Below are positions 8,712-19,140 of a DNA stretch of 64,000 bases, one piece after another. The DNA is taken from contig NZ_CP018870.1 of the NCBI RefSeq assembly GCF_001941845.1, positions 2,201,001 to 2,265,000 on the forward strand, in the 5' to 3' direction. The notes beneath the pieces are model-generated. The model searched no databases. It worked only from the letters and a program-made list of their open reading frames with translations, and was not told the DNA's origin. A program made the translations under genes and the position numbers. The first letter of the stretch is position 1. Every line of letters starts with the position of its first letter. The stretch is from Streptomyces sp. TN58. GTDB taxonomy: Bacteria; Actinomycetota; Actinomycetes; Streptomycetales; Streptomycetaceae.

Positions 8712-8893
8712 ACGAACGCCTGAACGCAAGGGGTTCCGCTTGTCACGAAACGCGCACATTGGCGCCCCGGGGCCGTCGGGGCCGCCCTCGCGGCGCCGCA
8801 CCACTTCCGCCCACGCCCTCCGGGATGCCACCATGGTGGGTGAGTCCGGGGACACCGTGAGGGTGCCTCGAGATGACACAAGGAGCAGTTGCA

Positions 8894-9763
8894 ATGACGC
8901 ACGCCGTTTCGCCTGCCCGCGAACCCGCAGCCGCCGCCTCCCCCACCCTGTACGGAGGCACGGGCACCCGGCGCATCACCGTCCGCGACCTGACCCTCGC
9001 CAAGGAACGCGGCGAGAAGTGGCCCATGCTCACCGCCTACGACGCGATGACCGCCTCCGTCTTCGACGAGTCCGGCATCCCGGTCATCCTCGTCGGCGAC
9101 TCCATGGGCAACTGCCACCTCGGCTTCGACTCCACCGTCCCCGTGACGATGGACCACATGACCATGCTGTCGGCGGCCGTCGTACGCGGCACCAGCCGTG
9201 CGCTGGTCATCGGCGACATGCCGTTCGGCTCGTACCAGGAAGGCCCCGTGCAGGCGCTGCGCAGTGCGACCCACCTGGTCAAGGAGGCCGGAGTGGGCGC
9301 CGTGAAGCTGGAGGGCGGCGAGCGCTCGCTGGCCCAGACCGAGCTGATCGTGCAGTCGGGCATCCCCGTCATGTCCCACCTGGGTCTGACCCCGCAGTCG
9401 GTCAACGCCATGGGCTACCGGGTGCAGGGCCGCGGCGACGAGGCCGCGCACCAGCTGCTGCGCGACGCGAAGGCCGCTCAGGACGCGGGCGCCTTCGCGG
9501 TGGTGCTGGAGCTCGTCCCGGCCGAGCTGGCCGCCGAGGTCACCCGGTCCCTGCACATCCCGACGGTCGGCATCGGCGCGGGCGCGGAGTGCGACGCGCA
9601 GGTGCTGGTGTGGACCGACATGATGGGCCTGACCGGCGGGAAGATGCCCAGGTTCGTCAAGCAGTACGCGAAGCTGCGGGAGACGATGACCGACGCGGCG
9701 AAGGCCTTCGCCGAGGACGTGGTCGGTGGAACGTTCCCGCAGGAGGAGCACGCGTTCCACTGA
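8894..9763 (+). CDS. panB: 3-methyl-2-oxobutanoate hydroxymethyltransferase
   Basis: 289 residues. It transfers a hydroxymethyl group from 5,10-methylene-tetrahydrofolate to 2-oxoisovalerate to make ketopantoate, the first step of pantothenate (coenzyme A) synthesis. The family motifs are clear: LTAYDAMTASVFDESG, ILVGDSMGN (metal-binding Asp), KLEGG, IPVMSHLGLTPQSVN, and catalytic Glu in VVLELVP. The ATG at 8894 has AAGGAG at 8880-8885; an in-frame ATG at 8873 has no such site. A ~25-residue extension precedes the fold, common in actinobacteria. A strong hairpin ends the transcript. Confidence 0.97.
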   Translation: MTHAVSPAREPAAAASPTLYGGTGTRRITVRDLTLAKERGEKWPMLTAYDAMTASVFDESGIPVILVGDSMGNCHLGFDSTVPVTMDHMTMLSAAVVRGTSRALVIGDMPFGSYQEGPVQALRSATHLVKEAGVGAVKLEGGERSLAQTELIVQSGIPVMSHLGLTPQSVNAMGYRVQGRGDEAAHQLLRDAKAAQDAGAFAVVLELVPAELAAEVTRSLHIPTVGIGAGAECDAQVLVWTDMMGLTGGKMPRFVKQYAKLRETMTDAAKAFAEDVVGGTFPQEEHAFH

Positions 9764-9773
9764 CATGTGACGC

Positions 9774-9805
9774 GTACGCCGGTGTGACAGGTACGCCGGT
9801 GTGAC
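9774..9805. repeat. 15-bp direct repeat after panB
   Basis: GTACGCCGGTGTGAC occurs at 9774-9788 and again at 9791-9805, just after the panB stop. No function is evident. Confidence 0.6.
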
Positions 9806-9816
9806 CTGCACCGCTC

Positions 9817-9852
9817 CGACAGCCCGCCGACCGTTGCACCGGCGGGCTGTCG
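9817..9852 (+). terminator. panB terminator
   Basis: Perfect 13-bp stem CGACAGCCCGCCG / CGGCGGGCTGTCG with a ten-base loop, followed by a T-rich tract (TATTTCTG). Its right arm overlaps the first of the 11-bp repeats upstream of drrA. Confidence 0.85.
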
Positions 9853-9898
9853 TATTTCTGTCGTACCTTTGTCGGTCGCCTGTCGGTGCTTTGTCAGT
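9848..9898 (+). promoter_or_regulatory. five direct repeats at exact 11-bp spacing (SARP-type site)
   Basis: TGTCGTA, TGTCGTA, TGTCGGT, TGTCGGT and TGTCAGT start at 9848, 9859, 9870, 9881 and 9892: five heptamers exactly 11 bp apart, so on one face of the helix. SARP activators are known to bind heptameric direct repeats with 11-bp periodicity near the -35 region. A SARP-type regulator gene lies just beyond the downstream exporter operon. The last repeat ends 21 bases before the drrA-like ATG, so any promoter here would give a very short leader. Confidence 0.65.
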
Positions 9899-9919
9899 GG
9901 CGGCTGCTCCCATGGGGGC

Positions 9920-10929
<1,010 letters not shown>

Positions 10930-10933
<4 letters not shown>

Positions 10934-11781
10934 GCACCGTAACCACGACGAAGCCCGCTCCGACCGCACCCGGTCGGCCCCCGGTGGCCGCCTCGCGCGG
11001 GGAGGGCCGGATCGGCCTGCGGGGCAACCTGCGGCACATCGGCGCGCTGGTTCGCCGCAACGCCCTGCAGATCAAGCAGGACCCGGAGTCGATGTTCGAC
11101 GTCCTGTTCATGCCGATCATCTTCACGCTGCTGTTCGTGTTCGTCTTCGGCGGTGCGATCTCCGGCAAGGGCAACCAGGCCGACTACGTCAACTACGTGG
11201 TGCCGGGCCTGATGGCCATGATGGGCATGAACATCGCGATGGCGGTCGGCACCGGGGTCAACGACGACTTCAAGAAGGGTGTGATGGACCGGTTCCGGTC
11301 CATGCCGATCGCCCGCTCGTCCGTGCTCCTCGCCAAGATCGTCGTCGAGCTCGGCCGCATGATGGTGGCCATCGCCATCCTGCTCGCCGTGGGCTTCATC
11401 CTCGGCCTGTCGATCAAGTCCTCCGTGCTGGACCTGTTCCTCGCCATCGGGCTGTCCGCGGTCTTCGGCAGCGCCCTCATGTGGATCTTCATCCTGCTCG
11501 GTCTCACCATGCAGAGCGCGCAGGCCGTCCAGGGCATGGCGATGCTCGTCCTGATGCCTCTGCAGTTCGGCAGCTCGATCTTCGCCCCGCCGTCCACGAT
11601 GCCGGGCTGGCTCCAGTCCTTCACGGACTACAACCCGCTGTCGAACCTGGCGGACGCCGCCCGCGCCCTGATCAACGGCACTCCCGTCGGGGACTCGGTG
11701 TGGATGACGCTGGCCTGGTCGCTGGCCATCACGGCGGTCACCATGCCGCTCGCGGTGCGTAAGTTCCGCCAGAAGACCTGA
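10930..11781 (+). CDS. DrrB-type ABC-2 exporter permease
   Basis: 283 residues. A ~35-residue Pro/Thr-rich cytoplasmic tail precedes the ABC-2 membrane domain with six hydrophobic helices (starting at FDVLFMPIIFTLLFVFVFGG). The family motif GVMDRFRSMPIARSSVLLAK between helices 2 and 3 and NPLSNLADAARALINGTP before the last helix are present. It forms the pore of the exporter with the preceding ATPase, whose stop its ATG overlaps. It converges with the SARP regulator gene, leaving a 57-base gap. Confidence 0.92.
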
Positions 11782-11838
11782 CCCGCGGACCGGTCCACTC
11801 CGGATCGCGTCCCGGACGGGCACCGGCCGGGAGCCGGG

Positions 11839-14800
11839 TCAGACGAGGGCGGTGGCCTCCTCCATGGTGAGGCCGCCGCCTTCGGCGTACGCCTTCTCGT
11901 AGGCGGTGTCGCCGAGCGCCGACCGCGCCAGCTTCTCGGCGAAAGCGAAGTCCTCGCGCTCCGTGGTCACCGGGAAGTGGGCGGGCGGCAGCAGTGCGCG
12001 GTAGGCGCCGAGCAGCCGCGCGCCGTCGTACTCCCGCCGCGGGCCGCCGGGAGACACGAGGGAGACGGCCGCCGTCAGCAGGAAGGTGGCGGGCAGGTGC
12101 GGGGCGACCATCAGCGCCAGCGGGTGCCGGAAGGCGGCCACGGCCTCACGGATGGCCCGCAGGGCGTCGTCATGGCGGCCGTCCTGGTTGTCCAGCCAGG
12201 CCGTCGTGGCGAGCAGGAACACGTCGAAGATGGCGTAGGCGCCGTAGGCGAACTCCTCGCGCAGCACCTGGATCTGGGCGCGGGCCTCCGCGATCCGGCC
12301 GGTCCGGCCGAGGATGCCCGCGAGGAACATCCGGGCCGCGGGAATCGCCTCGTTGCCGAACCGCTGCACCGTGGCGGTGATCTCGGTGAGGATCCGCTCG
12401 GCCTCGGCCATCTCGCCGTTCTCGGTGAGCGTGCCGGCCATCCGGACGCGCAACACCGTCACCTGGGCCTTCGCGCCGAGGCGTTCGGCGTACGCGATCG
12501 CCTCGCGGTAGTCGCGGGCGGCCAGGGCGTACTCCCCGCGCCGCTCCCGCGACTCGGCGCGGGCGGACAGCGCCTCCGCGCAGCCCCAGTCGTCGCCGAG
12601 CTCCCGGAAGAGTTCCAGGCTCTCGTCGGCGTCGCGGGAGGCGTCGCCCGCCCAGTCGGCGCGGTTGGCGAGGATGTTGGCGCGCAACTGGAGCGCGGAG
12701 GCGAGCTCCCAGCGGTAGCCGAGGGTACGGGCGGTGGCCACGGTCGCGTCGACGACCTCTCGGAGCAGCCCGGCCTCGCCCGCGATCATCACGGCGTAGA
12801 TCCACAGGGAGGCCGGGGTGCGGCAGGTCTGCGGGAGGCCGGGCCGGTAGGTGGCGATCACCCCGTCGACCATGGCGCGGACCTCGGGGTCGTCCCAGTC
12901 CTTGTTGGTCTGGTCCCGGGCCGCCAGCCGGACCAGGTGCAGGGCGCGCCAGGCCTCGGCGAGCACTTCGCCGCTGTAGGGCGGGGGCGCGTCCACGAGC
13001 TGCCCGTACACCGGCTCGGCGGGGACGACGGGGGCCGCGAAGGGGTCGGGGCCGAGCGCGGCGACCGCCTCCGCCCAGTGGCGGGACTCGGTGCGCTGGT
13101 CGTGCAGGTGCCAGTACCAGCCCAGGGAGTGGACCAGGCACAGTGCCTCGCCCGCGTCGCGGGTGGTGACGGCCCGGCGCAGGGCGGTACGCAGGTTCTC
13201 GTATTCGGTGGCGAGCAGGTCCGCCGCCTCGCGCTGGCGGTGCCCGCGCAGCAGGGGGTCGCTGGTGCGGGCGAGTTCGCGGTAGTGGACGAGGTGGCGG
13301 CGGGCGATCTCCTCCCGGTCGCCGGCTTCGGTGAGGCGTTCGGCGGCGTACTCGCCGACGGTCTCCAGGAGGCGGTAGCGCATGCCGGAGCCGCCGGGGC
13401 CGGGGGCGGCGACGACGAGGGACTTGTCGACGAGGGAGCCGAGGGTGTCGGCGACGTCGAAGGCGGCACCGCCGGGGCCGGTCCCGGCGCCGGCCCCGGC
13501 TTCGGCGGCGCAGACGGCTTCGGCGGCGGCGAGGTCGCAGCCGCCCGCGAAGACGGACAGGCGGCGCAGGACGGTCCGCTCGGCCTCGTCGAGGAGGTCC
13601 CAGGACCAGTCGACGACGGCCCGCAGGGTCTGCTGGCGCGGCAGGACGGTACGCGCCCCGCTGGTCAGCAGCCGGAAGCGGTCGTCCAGCCGGTCCGCGA
13701 TCTGGCGGGGCGTCAGAAGCCGCAGCCGGGCGGCGGCCAGCTCGATGGCCAGCGGCAGCCCGTCCAGCCGACGGCAGATCTCGGCGGCGGCGGCCGGGTC
13801 CTCCTCCACGGTGAACCCGGCCCGGGCGGCCGCCCCGCGGTCGCCGAGCAGCCGCAGCGCGATCGGGTCGGGCAGGGGCTCGACGGGCCGCAGGGACTCC
13901 CCCGGTACGCCGAGGGGTTCGCGGCTGGTGGCCAGGATCTGGACGCCGGGGCAGTGTGTGAGAAGCCGCTCGGCGAGCTCGGCCGCGGCTTCGACGACGT
14001 GCTCGCAGTTGTCCAGCACCAGCAGCAGGCTGCGGCGTGCGCAGTGCTCGACGAGGCGGGTGGCGGGGTCGTCGCCGTTGCGGTCGGTCAGCGCCCGCAG
14101 TTCCTCGGCGGCGGCGCCGCGCAGCTTGGTCTCCCGTGCGCCGAGCGCGGCGAGGGTGGCTTCGGCGACGTCCTCCGGGTCGTCGACGGGGGCCAGCTCG
14201 ACGAGCCACACGCCGTCGGGCCAGCCGCCCCGGGCCTCGTGCGCCTCGGCGGCCTCCTGGGAGAGGCGGGTCTTGCCGGCGCCACCGGGTCCGAGGAGCG
14301 TGACGAGCCGGGCCCGCGCGAGATCGTCCCCGATGACGCGGATGTCGTCCTCCCGGCCGACGAAGGTCGTCAGCCGGGCCCGCAGGTTGCCGTTGCCGTG
14401 GGCGCTGCCGGAGCTGCCGTTGCTCCGGCCGGCGGAGGCGGGGAGGGGCGGCGTGGGGGCCGGGGTGCCGGAGGCCGGGACGGCCCGGGCCACCGGGGCC
14501 TCCGGTTCCAGGAGTTCGGCGTGCAGGGCGCGCAGGGCCGGGCCGGGGTCCGTACCGAGCCGGTCGGCCAGGTTCCGGCGTACCTCGTCGTAGGCGGACA
14601 GGGCCTCCGCCGGACGGCCGGCGTCACGCAGCGCCCGGATCCGCAGCGCCTGGAACGGCTCGTCCAGAGGCTGCCGCGCGCACAGCGCGGTCAGCTCCGG
14701 CAGGCACTGCTCGGCCTGGCCCAGGGCCAGGGCCGCCGTGAGCCGGCCCCGGCGCGCGTCCATCCGTACGGCCTCCCAGCGCGCGGCCTCGGCGGCCGGG

Positions 14801-15210
14801 TCGGGCAGGTCCGCGAGGGCGGGGCCGCGCCACAGGGCAAGGGCCTCCTCGTACAGGGCGGCCGCCTCGGCCGGGTCCGGTGCCTCGGCGCCGGCCCGGG
14901 CCAGCCGCTCGAAGCGGTACAGGTCGACGTCCTCGCGACCGGCGGCCAGCTGGTAGCCGCCCTCGACGGACAGCACGGCCGTGTGCCCCAGCGCCCGCCG
15001 CAGCCGGCCGACCAGCGCCTGCAGCGCGGCCACCGCATCGGCCGGGGGATCGGCGTCCCACACCTCGTCGACCAGCAGCCGGACCGGCACCATCCGCCCC
15101 GGGCGCAGTGCGAGCGCCGTCAGGAGCGCACGCAGGCGCGCCCCGCCGACGGCTACGGGGGTCCCGTCGTCGCGGAGGGCCTGGGCGGAGCCGAGAATCG
15201 CGTAACGCAC
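11839..15210 (-). CDS. large SARP-type transcriptional regulator (wHTH-BTAD-NB-ARC-TPR)
   Basis: 1123 residues, AfsR-like architecture. Residues ~1-95 form an OmpR-type winged helix (starts VRYAILGSAQAL), ~100-245 the bacterial transcriptional activation domain, then a Ser/Gly/Asn linker, an NB-ARC ATPase with P-loop GPGGAGKTRL and LLLVLDNCEHV, and ~450 helical TPR-like residues. Such proteins activate operons by binding 11-bp-spaced direct repeats, with ATP binding controlling assembly. The GTG at 15210 begins right at the winged helix. The likeliest local target is the repeat array before the drrAB-type operon, with which this gene converges. That link is inference. Confidence 0.93.
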   Translation of the reverse strand: MRYAILGSAQALRDDGTPVAVGGARLRALLTALALRPGRMVPVRLLVDEVWDADPPADAVAALQALVGRLRRALGHTAVLSVEGGYQLAAGREDVDLYRFERLARAGAEAPDPAEAAALYEEALALWRGPALADLPDPAAEAARWEAVRMDARRGRLTAALALGQAEQCLPELTALCARQPLDEPFQALRIRALRDAGRPAEALSAYDEVRRNLADRLGTDPGPALRALHAELLEPEAPVARAVPASGTPAPTPPLPASAGRSNGSSGSAHGNGNLRARLTTFVGREDDIRVIGDDLARARLVTLLGPGGAGKTRLSQEAAEAHEARGGWPDGVWLVELAPVDDPEDVAEATLAALGARETKLRGAAAEELRALTDRNGDDPATRLVEHCARRSLLLVLDNCEHVVEAAAELAERLLTHCPGVQILATSREPLGVPGESLRPVEPLPDPIALRLLGDRGAAARAGFTVEEDPAAAAEICRRLDGLPLAIELAAARLRLLTPRQIADRLDDRFRLLTSGARTVLPRQQTLRAVVDWSWDLLDEAERTVLRRLSVFAGGCDLAAAEAVCAAEAGAGAGTGPGGAAFDVADTLGSLVDKSLVVAAPGPGGSGMRYRLLETVGEYAAERLTEAGDREEIARRHLVHYRELARTSDPLLRGHRQREAADLLATEYENLRTALRRAVTTRDAGEALCLVHSLGWYWHLHDQRTESRHWAEAVAALGPDPFAAPVVPAEPVYGQLVDAPPPYSGEVLAEAWRALHLVRLAARDQTNKDWDDPEVRAMVDGVIATYRPGLPQTCRTPASLWIYAVMIAGEAGLLREVVDATVATARTLGYRWELASALQLRANILANRADWAGDASRDADESLELFRELGDDWGCAEALSARAESRERRGEYALAARDYREAIAYAERLGAKAQVTVLRVRMAGTLTENGEMAEAERILTEITATVQRFGNEAIPAARMFLAGILGRTGRIAEARAQIQVLREEFAYGAYAIFDVFLLATTAWLDNQDGRHDDALRAIREAVAAFRHPLALMVAPHLPATFLLTAAVSLVSPGGPRREYDGARLLGAYRALLPPAHFPVTTEREDFAFAEKLARSALGDTAYEKAYAEGGGLTMEEATALV

Positions 15211-15283
15211 CGGCCCATTGTCCCCGCACCCCTGCCCTACCCCGAACCGTTTTCCGTCCGCGGCCCGGGATAGGTTTCCCGGC

Positions 15284-16084
15284 ATGTCTCATCAGGGTGC
15301 CCGCCACGAGCGGCGGATCAGTTCGGTGTTCATCGGCATCTTCGCCGTCATGGCCGTCACGGGCTGGGCGGTGTGGACGGGGTACTCGACGAGCACCGGG
15401 CTCGCGGTGTTCCTCTTCGTGACGTCGGCGTGGATCGTCTCCCTCTGCCTGCACGAGTACGCGCACGCCCGTACGGCGCTGCACGGCGGTGACCTCACGG
15501 TCGGCGCCAAGGGCTACCTGACGCTGAACCCGCTCAAGTACACGCACGCGCTGCTCAGCATCGTCCTGCCGGTGCTCTTCGTCATCCTGGGCGGGATCGG
15601 CCTGCCGGGCGGCGCGGTCTTCATCGAGCGCGACCGGATCCGGGGCCGCTGGAAGCACAGCCTGATCTCGGCGGCCGGACCGCTCACGAACGCGGCCTTC
15701 GCCCTCGTCTGCACGGCCCCGTTCTGGCTGGACGCGCTGGACGGGGTACCGCTCGCCTTCCGCTACGCCCTCGGCTTCCTGGCGATGCTCCAGGTGACGG
15801 CGGCGATCCTGAACTCCCTGCCGGTGCCGGGCCTCGACGGCTACGGGGTGATCGAGCCCTGGCTTTCCCACCGGGTGCGGCGCGAGGTGGAGCCGCTGGC
15901 GCCGTTCGGCCTGCTCGCCGTGTTCGCGCTGCTGTGGATCCCGGGGGTCAACGCGGTCTTCTTCGACGCGGTGGACGGTGTGCTGTCGGCGCTGGGCGTG
16001 TCGGGCCTGGAGACGGACTGCGGTCGTGAGCTGTACCGCTTCTGGCAGGAGGGCAGCGGCTTCTGCGAGGTCCCGCAGGACTGA
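15284..16084 (+). CDS. site-2 protease (M50) family membrane protein
   Basis: 266 residues, about five to six hydrophobic helices. The zinc-protease motif HEYAHA has His57, Glu58 and His61 in helix 2, and the third ligand Asp185 is in NSLPVPGLDGYG. The central NPLKYTHALLSIVLP region and GPLTNA agree with M50 peptidases that cut substrates within the membrane, often anti-sigma factors; no substrate is evident here. The C-terminus carries two Cys (DCGREL and GFCEV). Divergent from the SARP gene; monocistronic. Confidence 0.88.
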   Translation: MSHQGARHERRISSVFIGIFAVMAVTGWAVWTGYSTSTGLAVFLFVTSAWIVSLCLHEYAHARTALHGGDLTVGAKGYLTLNPLKYTHALLSIVLPVLFVILGGIGLPGGAVFIERDRIRGRWKHSLISAAGPLTNAAFALVCTAPFWLDALDGVPLAFRYALGFLAMLQVTAAILNSLPVPGLDGYGVIEPWLSHRVRREVEPLAPFGLLAVFALLWIPGVNAVFFDAVDGVLSALGVSGLETDCGRELYRFWQEGSGFCEVPQD

Positions 16085-16116
16085 GGCCCTGCCGCCGGCC
16101 GAGCGGCCGCGGCCGG

Positions 16117-16305
16117 TCAGGCGTTGCGCGCGGTGGCGGCCTTCTCGGCCTTGGCCTTGCGCATGTAGTACCAGGCCATGTTGGACGTGAGGCCCGCCAG
16201 GAGCACCCACACGATCCCGAGGAAGCTGCCCTCCACGAAGGCGACGACGGCCGCGGCCACGGCGAGGGCGCAGACGACTACGGCGAAGACGGCAAGGCGG
16301 GGCAT
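16117..16305 (-). CDS. small two-helix membrane protein
   Basis: 62 residues: two hydrophobic helices (about 3-25 and 28-46) and a basic, Ala/Lys-rich tail (MRKAKAEKAATARNA). GAGGAGC-type sequence precedes the ATG. It looks like a conserved streptomycete membrane peptide, but I recognise no named family and no function. Confidence 0.7.
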   Translation of the reverse strand: MPRLAVFAVVVCALAVAAAVVAFVEGSFLGIVWVLLAGLTSNMAWYYMRKAKAEKAATARNA

Positions 16306-16417
16306 GGGAGAAGCTCCTCGGAAACACTGAAGGCGGTCGAGCCCCTCCAGTGTCCCCCATGCCCCGCAGTGCTGCCGTAAAGGCGGCGCGCACGCGCGCC
16401 CCGCCGGTACGGGGCGG

Positions 16418-17122
16418 TCAGACGTCCGTGGTGCGCAGGCCCGCGTGGGCCTTGTAGCGGCGGTTGGTGGAGATCAGGTTCGCGACGAGGGCCTCGACCT
16501 GGTGGGCGTTGCGCAGGCGGCCCGCGAAGATGCCGCGCATGCCCGGGATGCGGGCTGCGAGGGCCTGGACGATGTCGGTGTCGGCGCGGGATTCACCGAG
16601 GACCATCACGTCGGTGTCGATCTCGTCGATCGACTCGTCCTGGAGGAGGACCGCCGAGAGGTGGTGGAAGGCCGCGGTGACGCGGGAGTCCGGGAGCAGG
16701 GCGGCGGCCTGCTGGGCGGCGCTGCCCTCTTCGACCTGGAGGGCGTAGGCGCCCTGCTTGTCGAAGCCGAGCGGGTTGACGCAGTCCACAACGAGCTTGC
16801 CCGCCAGGTCCTCGCGCAGCGCTTCGAGGGTCTTGGCGTGGCCCTCCCACGGCACGGCGACGATGACGATGTCGCTGCGGCGCGCGCACTCGGCGTTGTC
16901 CGCGCCCTCCACGCCGAGCCCCAGTTCACCGGCGGCGCTGCGGGCGCGGTCGGCGGCACGGGAGCCGATGATCACCTTCTGGCCGGCCCGGGCGAGCCGG
17001 TAGGCGAGGCCCCGGCCCTGGTCGCCGGTGCCGCCGAGAACGCCGACGACGAGGCCGGACACGTCCGGCAGGTCCCAGGGGTCCCTGGCCGGCGGCTTCT
17101 GCGTGCTGTCTGAGGAAGTCAT
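16418..17122 (-). CDS. npdG: NADPH-dependent F420 reductase (F420H2:NADP+ oxidoreductase)
   Basis: 234 residues. The Rossmann motif VVGVLGGTGDQGRGLAYRLA near residue 25 and IIGSR (NADP-selective Arg) are followed by IVIVAVPWEGH and VVDCVNPLGFDKQGAY, all characteristic of F420H2:NADP oxidoreductases. The enzyme passes hydride between NADPH and the deazaflavin F420 in the cytoplasm, feeding F420-dependent reductases. The ~20 residues before the Rossmann fold are polar and variable. Divergent from the gene at 17207. Confidence 0.92.
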   Translation of the reverse strand: MTSSDSTQKPPARDPWDLPDVSGLVVGVLGGTGDQGRGLAYRLARAGQKVIIGSRAADRARSAAGELGLGVEGADNAECARRSDIVIVAVPWEGHAKTLEALREDLAGKLVVDCVNPLGFDKQGAYALQVEEGSAAQQAAALLPDSRVTAAFHHLSAVLLQDESIDEIDTDVMVLGESRADTDIVQALAARIPGMRGIFAGRLRNAHQVEALVANLISTNRRYKAHAGLRTTDV

Positions 17123-17206
17123 GCAGGTGAGGGTACTGCCGGGTAGCTCGCAGTCGAAGAGCGGCGAAGCGCCCCCCGCGGCGCTGTGATGCGGCAGGAT
17201 GCCGCC

Positions 17207-17812
17207 ATGGATGCCGTCAGGGTCGCCCTGCTGCGCGAGGTGCTCGCCGGTACGCAGTGGCCGGGCGAGGCGCGCCGCTTCGCCGGCTCGCTGCGCCGGT
17301 CCGTCGTTCCGGCCGGCGGGAAGCTGCTGCTGGTGGGGACCGAGGCCTACGAGCCCTGGCACCTGGCGGCGCACCTGGTGGACGAGGCCGCCTGGTCGGG
17401 CAGCCCGGAGCTGGCTCCGACGCTCGTGCGCCACCGGGTGCGGCCCGGGCAGCCGCCGCACCTGTCGGTGGGGCTGGGCCGGCTGGCCGCGGCCGGGCGC
17501 GGGCACACGGTGCTGGTGGTGGCGCCCCGGGAGCCCGGCGAGGGGCTGCTGGAGCGCGTGCACGACGCCCGGCGGGCGGGGGCGACCGTACTGTCCCTGG
17601 ACGGCGGGGACCGGGATCTGGGCGCTGTCGCGCACGACGCGCTCTCGGTGCCGGAGGGTGGCGCGGAGCTGGACCTGGACACCGTGCAGCACCTGGTCAG
17701 CGCGGCCGCCGGGGAGAACGGCCCGCCGGCGCCGCGCGGGTCCCGGCGGTGGCGGGACCGGCTGGCGGGGCTCGCCGACCGGCTGACGGCGCCACCGCCC
17801 CCGCGCTGGTAG
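17207..17812 (+). CDS. hypothetical protein, possible sugar-isomerase-like fold
   Basis: 201 residues, Leu/Ala/Arg-rich and soluble. Alternating beta-alpha stretches (KLLLVGTEAYEPWHLAAHL, HTVLVVAPREPGEGLLERV, ATVLSLDGGD) resemble a SIS-type nucleotide-like fold, but no diagnostic motif is seen, so function is not assigned. The ATG at 17207 is chosen over an in-frame GTG at 17186 because the latter adds only a few unconserved-looking residues. Divergent from npdG. Confidence 0.65.
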   Translation: MDAVRVALLREVLAGTQWPGEARRFAGSLRRSVVPAGGKLLLVGTEAYEPWHLAAHLVDEAAWSGSPELAPTLVRHRVRPGQPPHLSVGLGRLAAAGRGHTVLVVAPREPGEGLLERVHDARRAGATVLSLDGGDRDLGAVAHDALSVPEGGAELDLDTVQHLVSAAAGENGPPAPRGSRRWRDRLAGLADRLTAPPPPRW

Positions 17813-17880
17813 CCGCCCACCCGCCGGCAGCCGCCCCCGCCTGCCGGCCGCGGACTGCCGGATACGGGGCCTGCCGCCTG

Positions 17881-18141
17881 TCAGCCGGCCGTGGCCGTGC
17901 CGCCCGGGCCGCCCTCTTCTTCCTCTTCCTCGCGGGTCCTGTCGTTCCACTTGGGGTCGTTCTGCCACTCCAGGTTGCGCTCCTGCGCCGTCTCCATGGC
18001 GTGGGCGGCCTCCGCGGGCGTTCCGTACGGCCCGAACCGGTCCTTGGCCGGGCACTCGGGGCCTTCCTCGACCTTCTTGTGGACCAGGCAGTAGTACCAC
18101 TCGCCGGGTTTGCCCACCTGCCGCTTCTTGAACAGGGCCAT
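17881..18141 (-). CDS. small soluble protein, unknown
   Basis: 86 residues. The aromatic and charged core ([18 protein letters not shown], then [21 protein letters not shown]) is followed by an acidic tail with six consecutive Glu and a Gly end. [16 protein letters not shown] looks like a small alpha-beta unit of the kind seen in SPOR-like or single-domain DNA-associated proteins, but no family is claimed. AGGAG-like sequence precedes the ATG. Divergent from map. Confidence 0.7.
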   Translation of the reverse strand: MALFKKRQVGKPGEWYYCLVHKKVEEGPECPAKDRFGPYGTPAEAAHAMETAQERNLEWQNDPKWNDRTREEEEEEGGPGGTATAG

Positions 18142-18233
18142 CGCCGTCAGGCTCCTCTCGATGCCTTCGCAAGCCGCTGTGTGCCGCTCCGTCCCGCCAT
18201 GCTGCCCCATCCCCGCTGGATACACTCGCTTGC

Positions 18234-19091
18234 ATGTCCGGTCAGTCGCTGCTCGTACCAGGCGAGCTCTCTCCCGCCCGTTCCGTTCCCGGAAACATCC
18301 GCCGGCCCGAGTACGTCGGCAAGCCCGCGCCCACTCCGTACACCGGACCGGAGGTGCAGTCGGCCGAGACCATCGAGGCCATGCGCATCGCCGGCCGGAT
18401 CGCCGCCCAGGCGATGGAGGAGGCCGCCAAGCTGATCGCTCCGGGGGTGACCACCGACGAGCTCGACAAGGTCGCCCACGAGTACATGTGCGACCACGGC
18501 GCCTACCCCTCGACGCTCGGCTACCGGGGCTTCCCGAAGTCGCTGTGCGCCTCCGTCAACGAGGTCATCTGCCACGGCATCCCCGACTCCACCGTCCTGC
18601 GCGACGGGGACATCGTGAACCTCGACGTGACGGCGTACATCGGCGGGGTGCACGGCGACAACAACGCCACCTACCTGTGCGGCGAGGTGGACGAGGAGTC
18701 GCGGCTGCTGGTGGAGCGCACCCGCGAGGCCCTCAACCGGGCGATCAAGGCCGTCAAGCCGGGCCGCCAGATCAACGTCATCGGCCGGGTCATCGAGTCG
18801 TACGCGAAGCGCTTCGGCTACGGCGTGGTCCGGGACTTCACCGGCCACGGCATCAACTCGTCCTTCCACTCCGGCCTGATCATCCCGCACTACGACAGCC
18901 CGCACGCGACCACGGTCATCGAGCCGGGCATGACCTTCACGATCGAGCCGATGCTGACCCTGGGCACCCACGACTACGACATGTGGGACGACGGCTGGAC
19001 GGTCGTCACGAAGGACCGCAAGCGGACCGCGCAGTTCGAGCACACCCTGGCGGTGACGGACTCCGGGGCGGACATCCTGACCCTTCCGTAG
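18234..19091 (+). CDS. map: methionine aminopeptidase, type I
   Basis: 285 residues. It removes the initiator Met from new proteins. All five metal ligands are present: Asp131 (NLDVTAY), Asp142 (GVHGDNN), His205 (FTGHGI), Glu238 (TIEPML) and Glu269 (QFEHT). A ~45-residue N-terminal extension with [17 protein letters not shown] resembles the proline-rich, ribosome-contacting extension of mycobacterial MetAP1c. The ATG at 18234 includes that extension. Followed by a weak T-run terminator and then the iron-regulated heme oxygenase. Confidence 0.97.
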   Translation: MSGQSLLVPGELSPARSVPGNIRRPEYVGKPAPTPYTGPEVQSAETIEAMRIAGRIAAQAMEEAAKLIAPGVTTDELDKVAHEYMCDHGAYPSTLGYRGFPKSLCASVNEVICHGIPDSTVLRDGDIVNLDVTAYIGGVHGDNNATYLCGEVDEESRLLVERTREALNRAIKAVKPGRQINVIGRVIESYAKRFGYGVVRDFTGHGINSSFHSGLIIPHYDSPHATTVIEPGMTFTIEPMLTLGTHDYDMWDDGWTVVTKDRKRTAQFEHTLAVTDSGADILTLP

Positions 19092-19117
19092 CCGTCCGCC
19101 GGGCGGCCGCATTTTTT
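19091..19117 (+). terminator. possible map terminator
   Basis: A GC-rich imperfect dyad (GCCGTCCGCCGGGCGGC) followed directly by ATTTTTT, a rare T run for this genome. The stem is short, so confidence is modest. Confidence 0.4.
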
Positions 19118-19140
19118 ACCGACAGGACGTCGGGAACTCA

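Noticed and set aside
8643..8894. 83-codon minus-strand frame in the EEP-panB gap
   Set aside because: Arg-rich, no motif, and covers the panB ribosome site.
12170..14209. 679-codon minus-strand frame inside the SARP gene
   Set aside because: Out-of-frame shadow, Arg/Pro-rich, no motif.
11977..15273. 1098-codon open frame on the plus strand opposite the SARP regulator
   Set aside because: Gly/Ala/Arg-rich antisense shadow of a clear SARP/NB-ARC gene; no domain and no start site.
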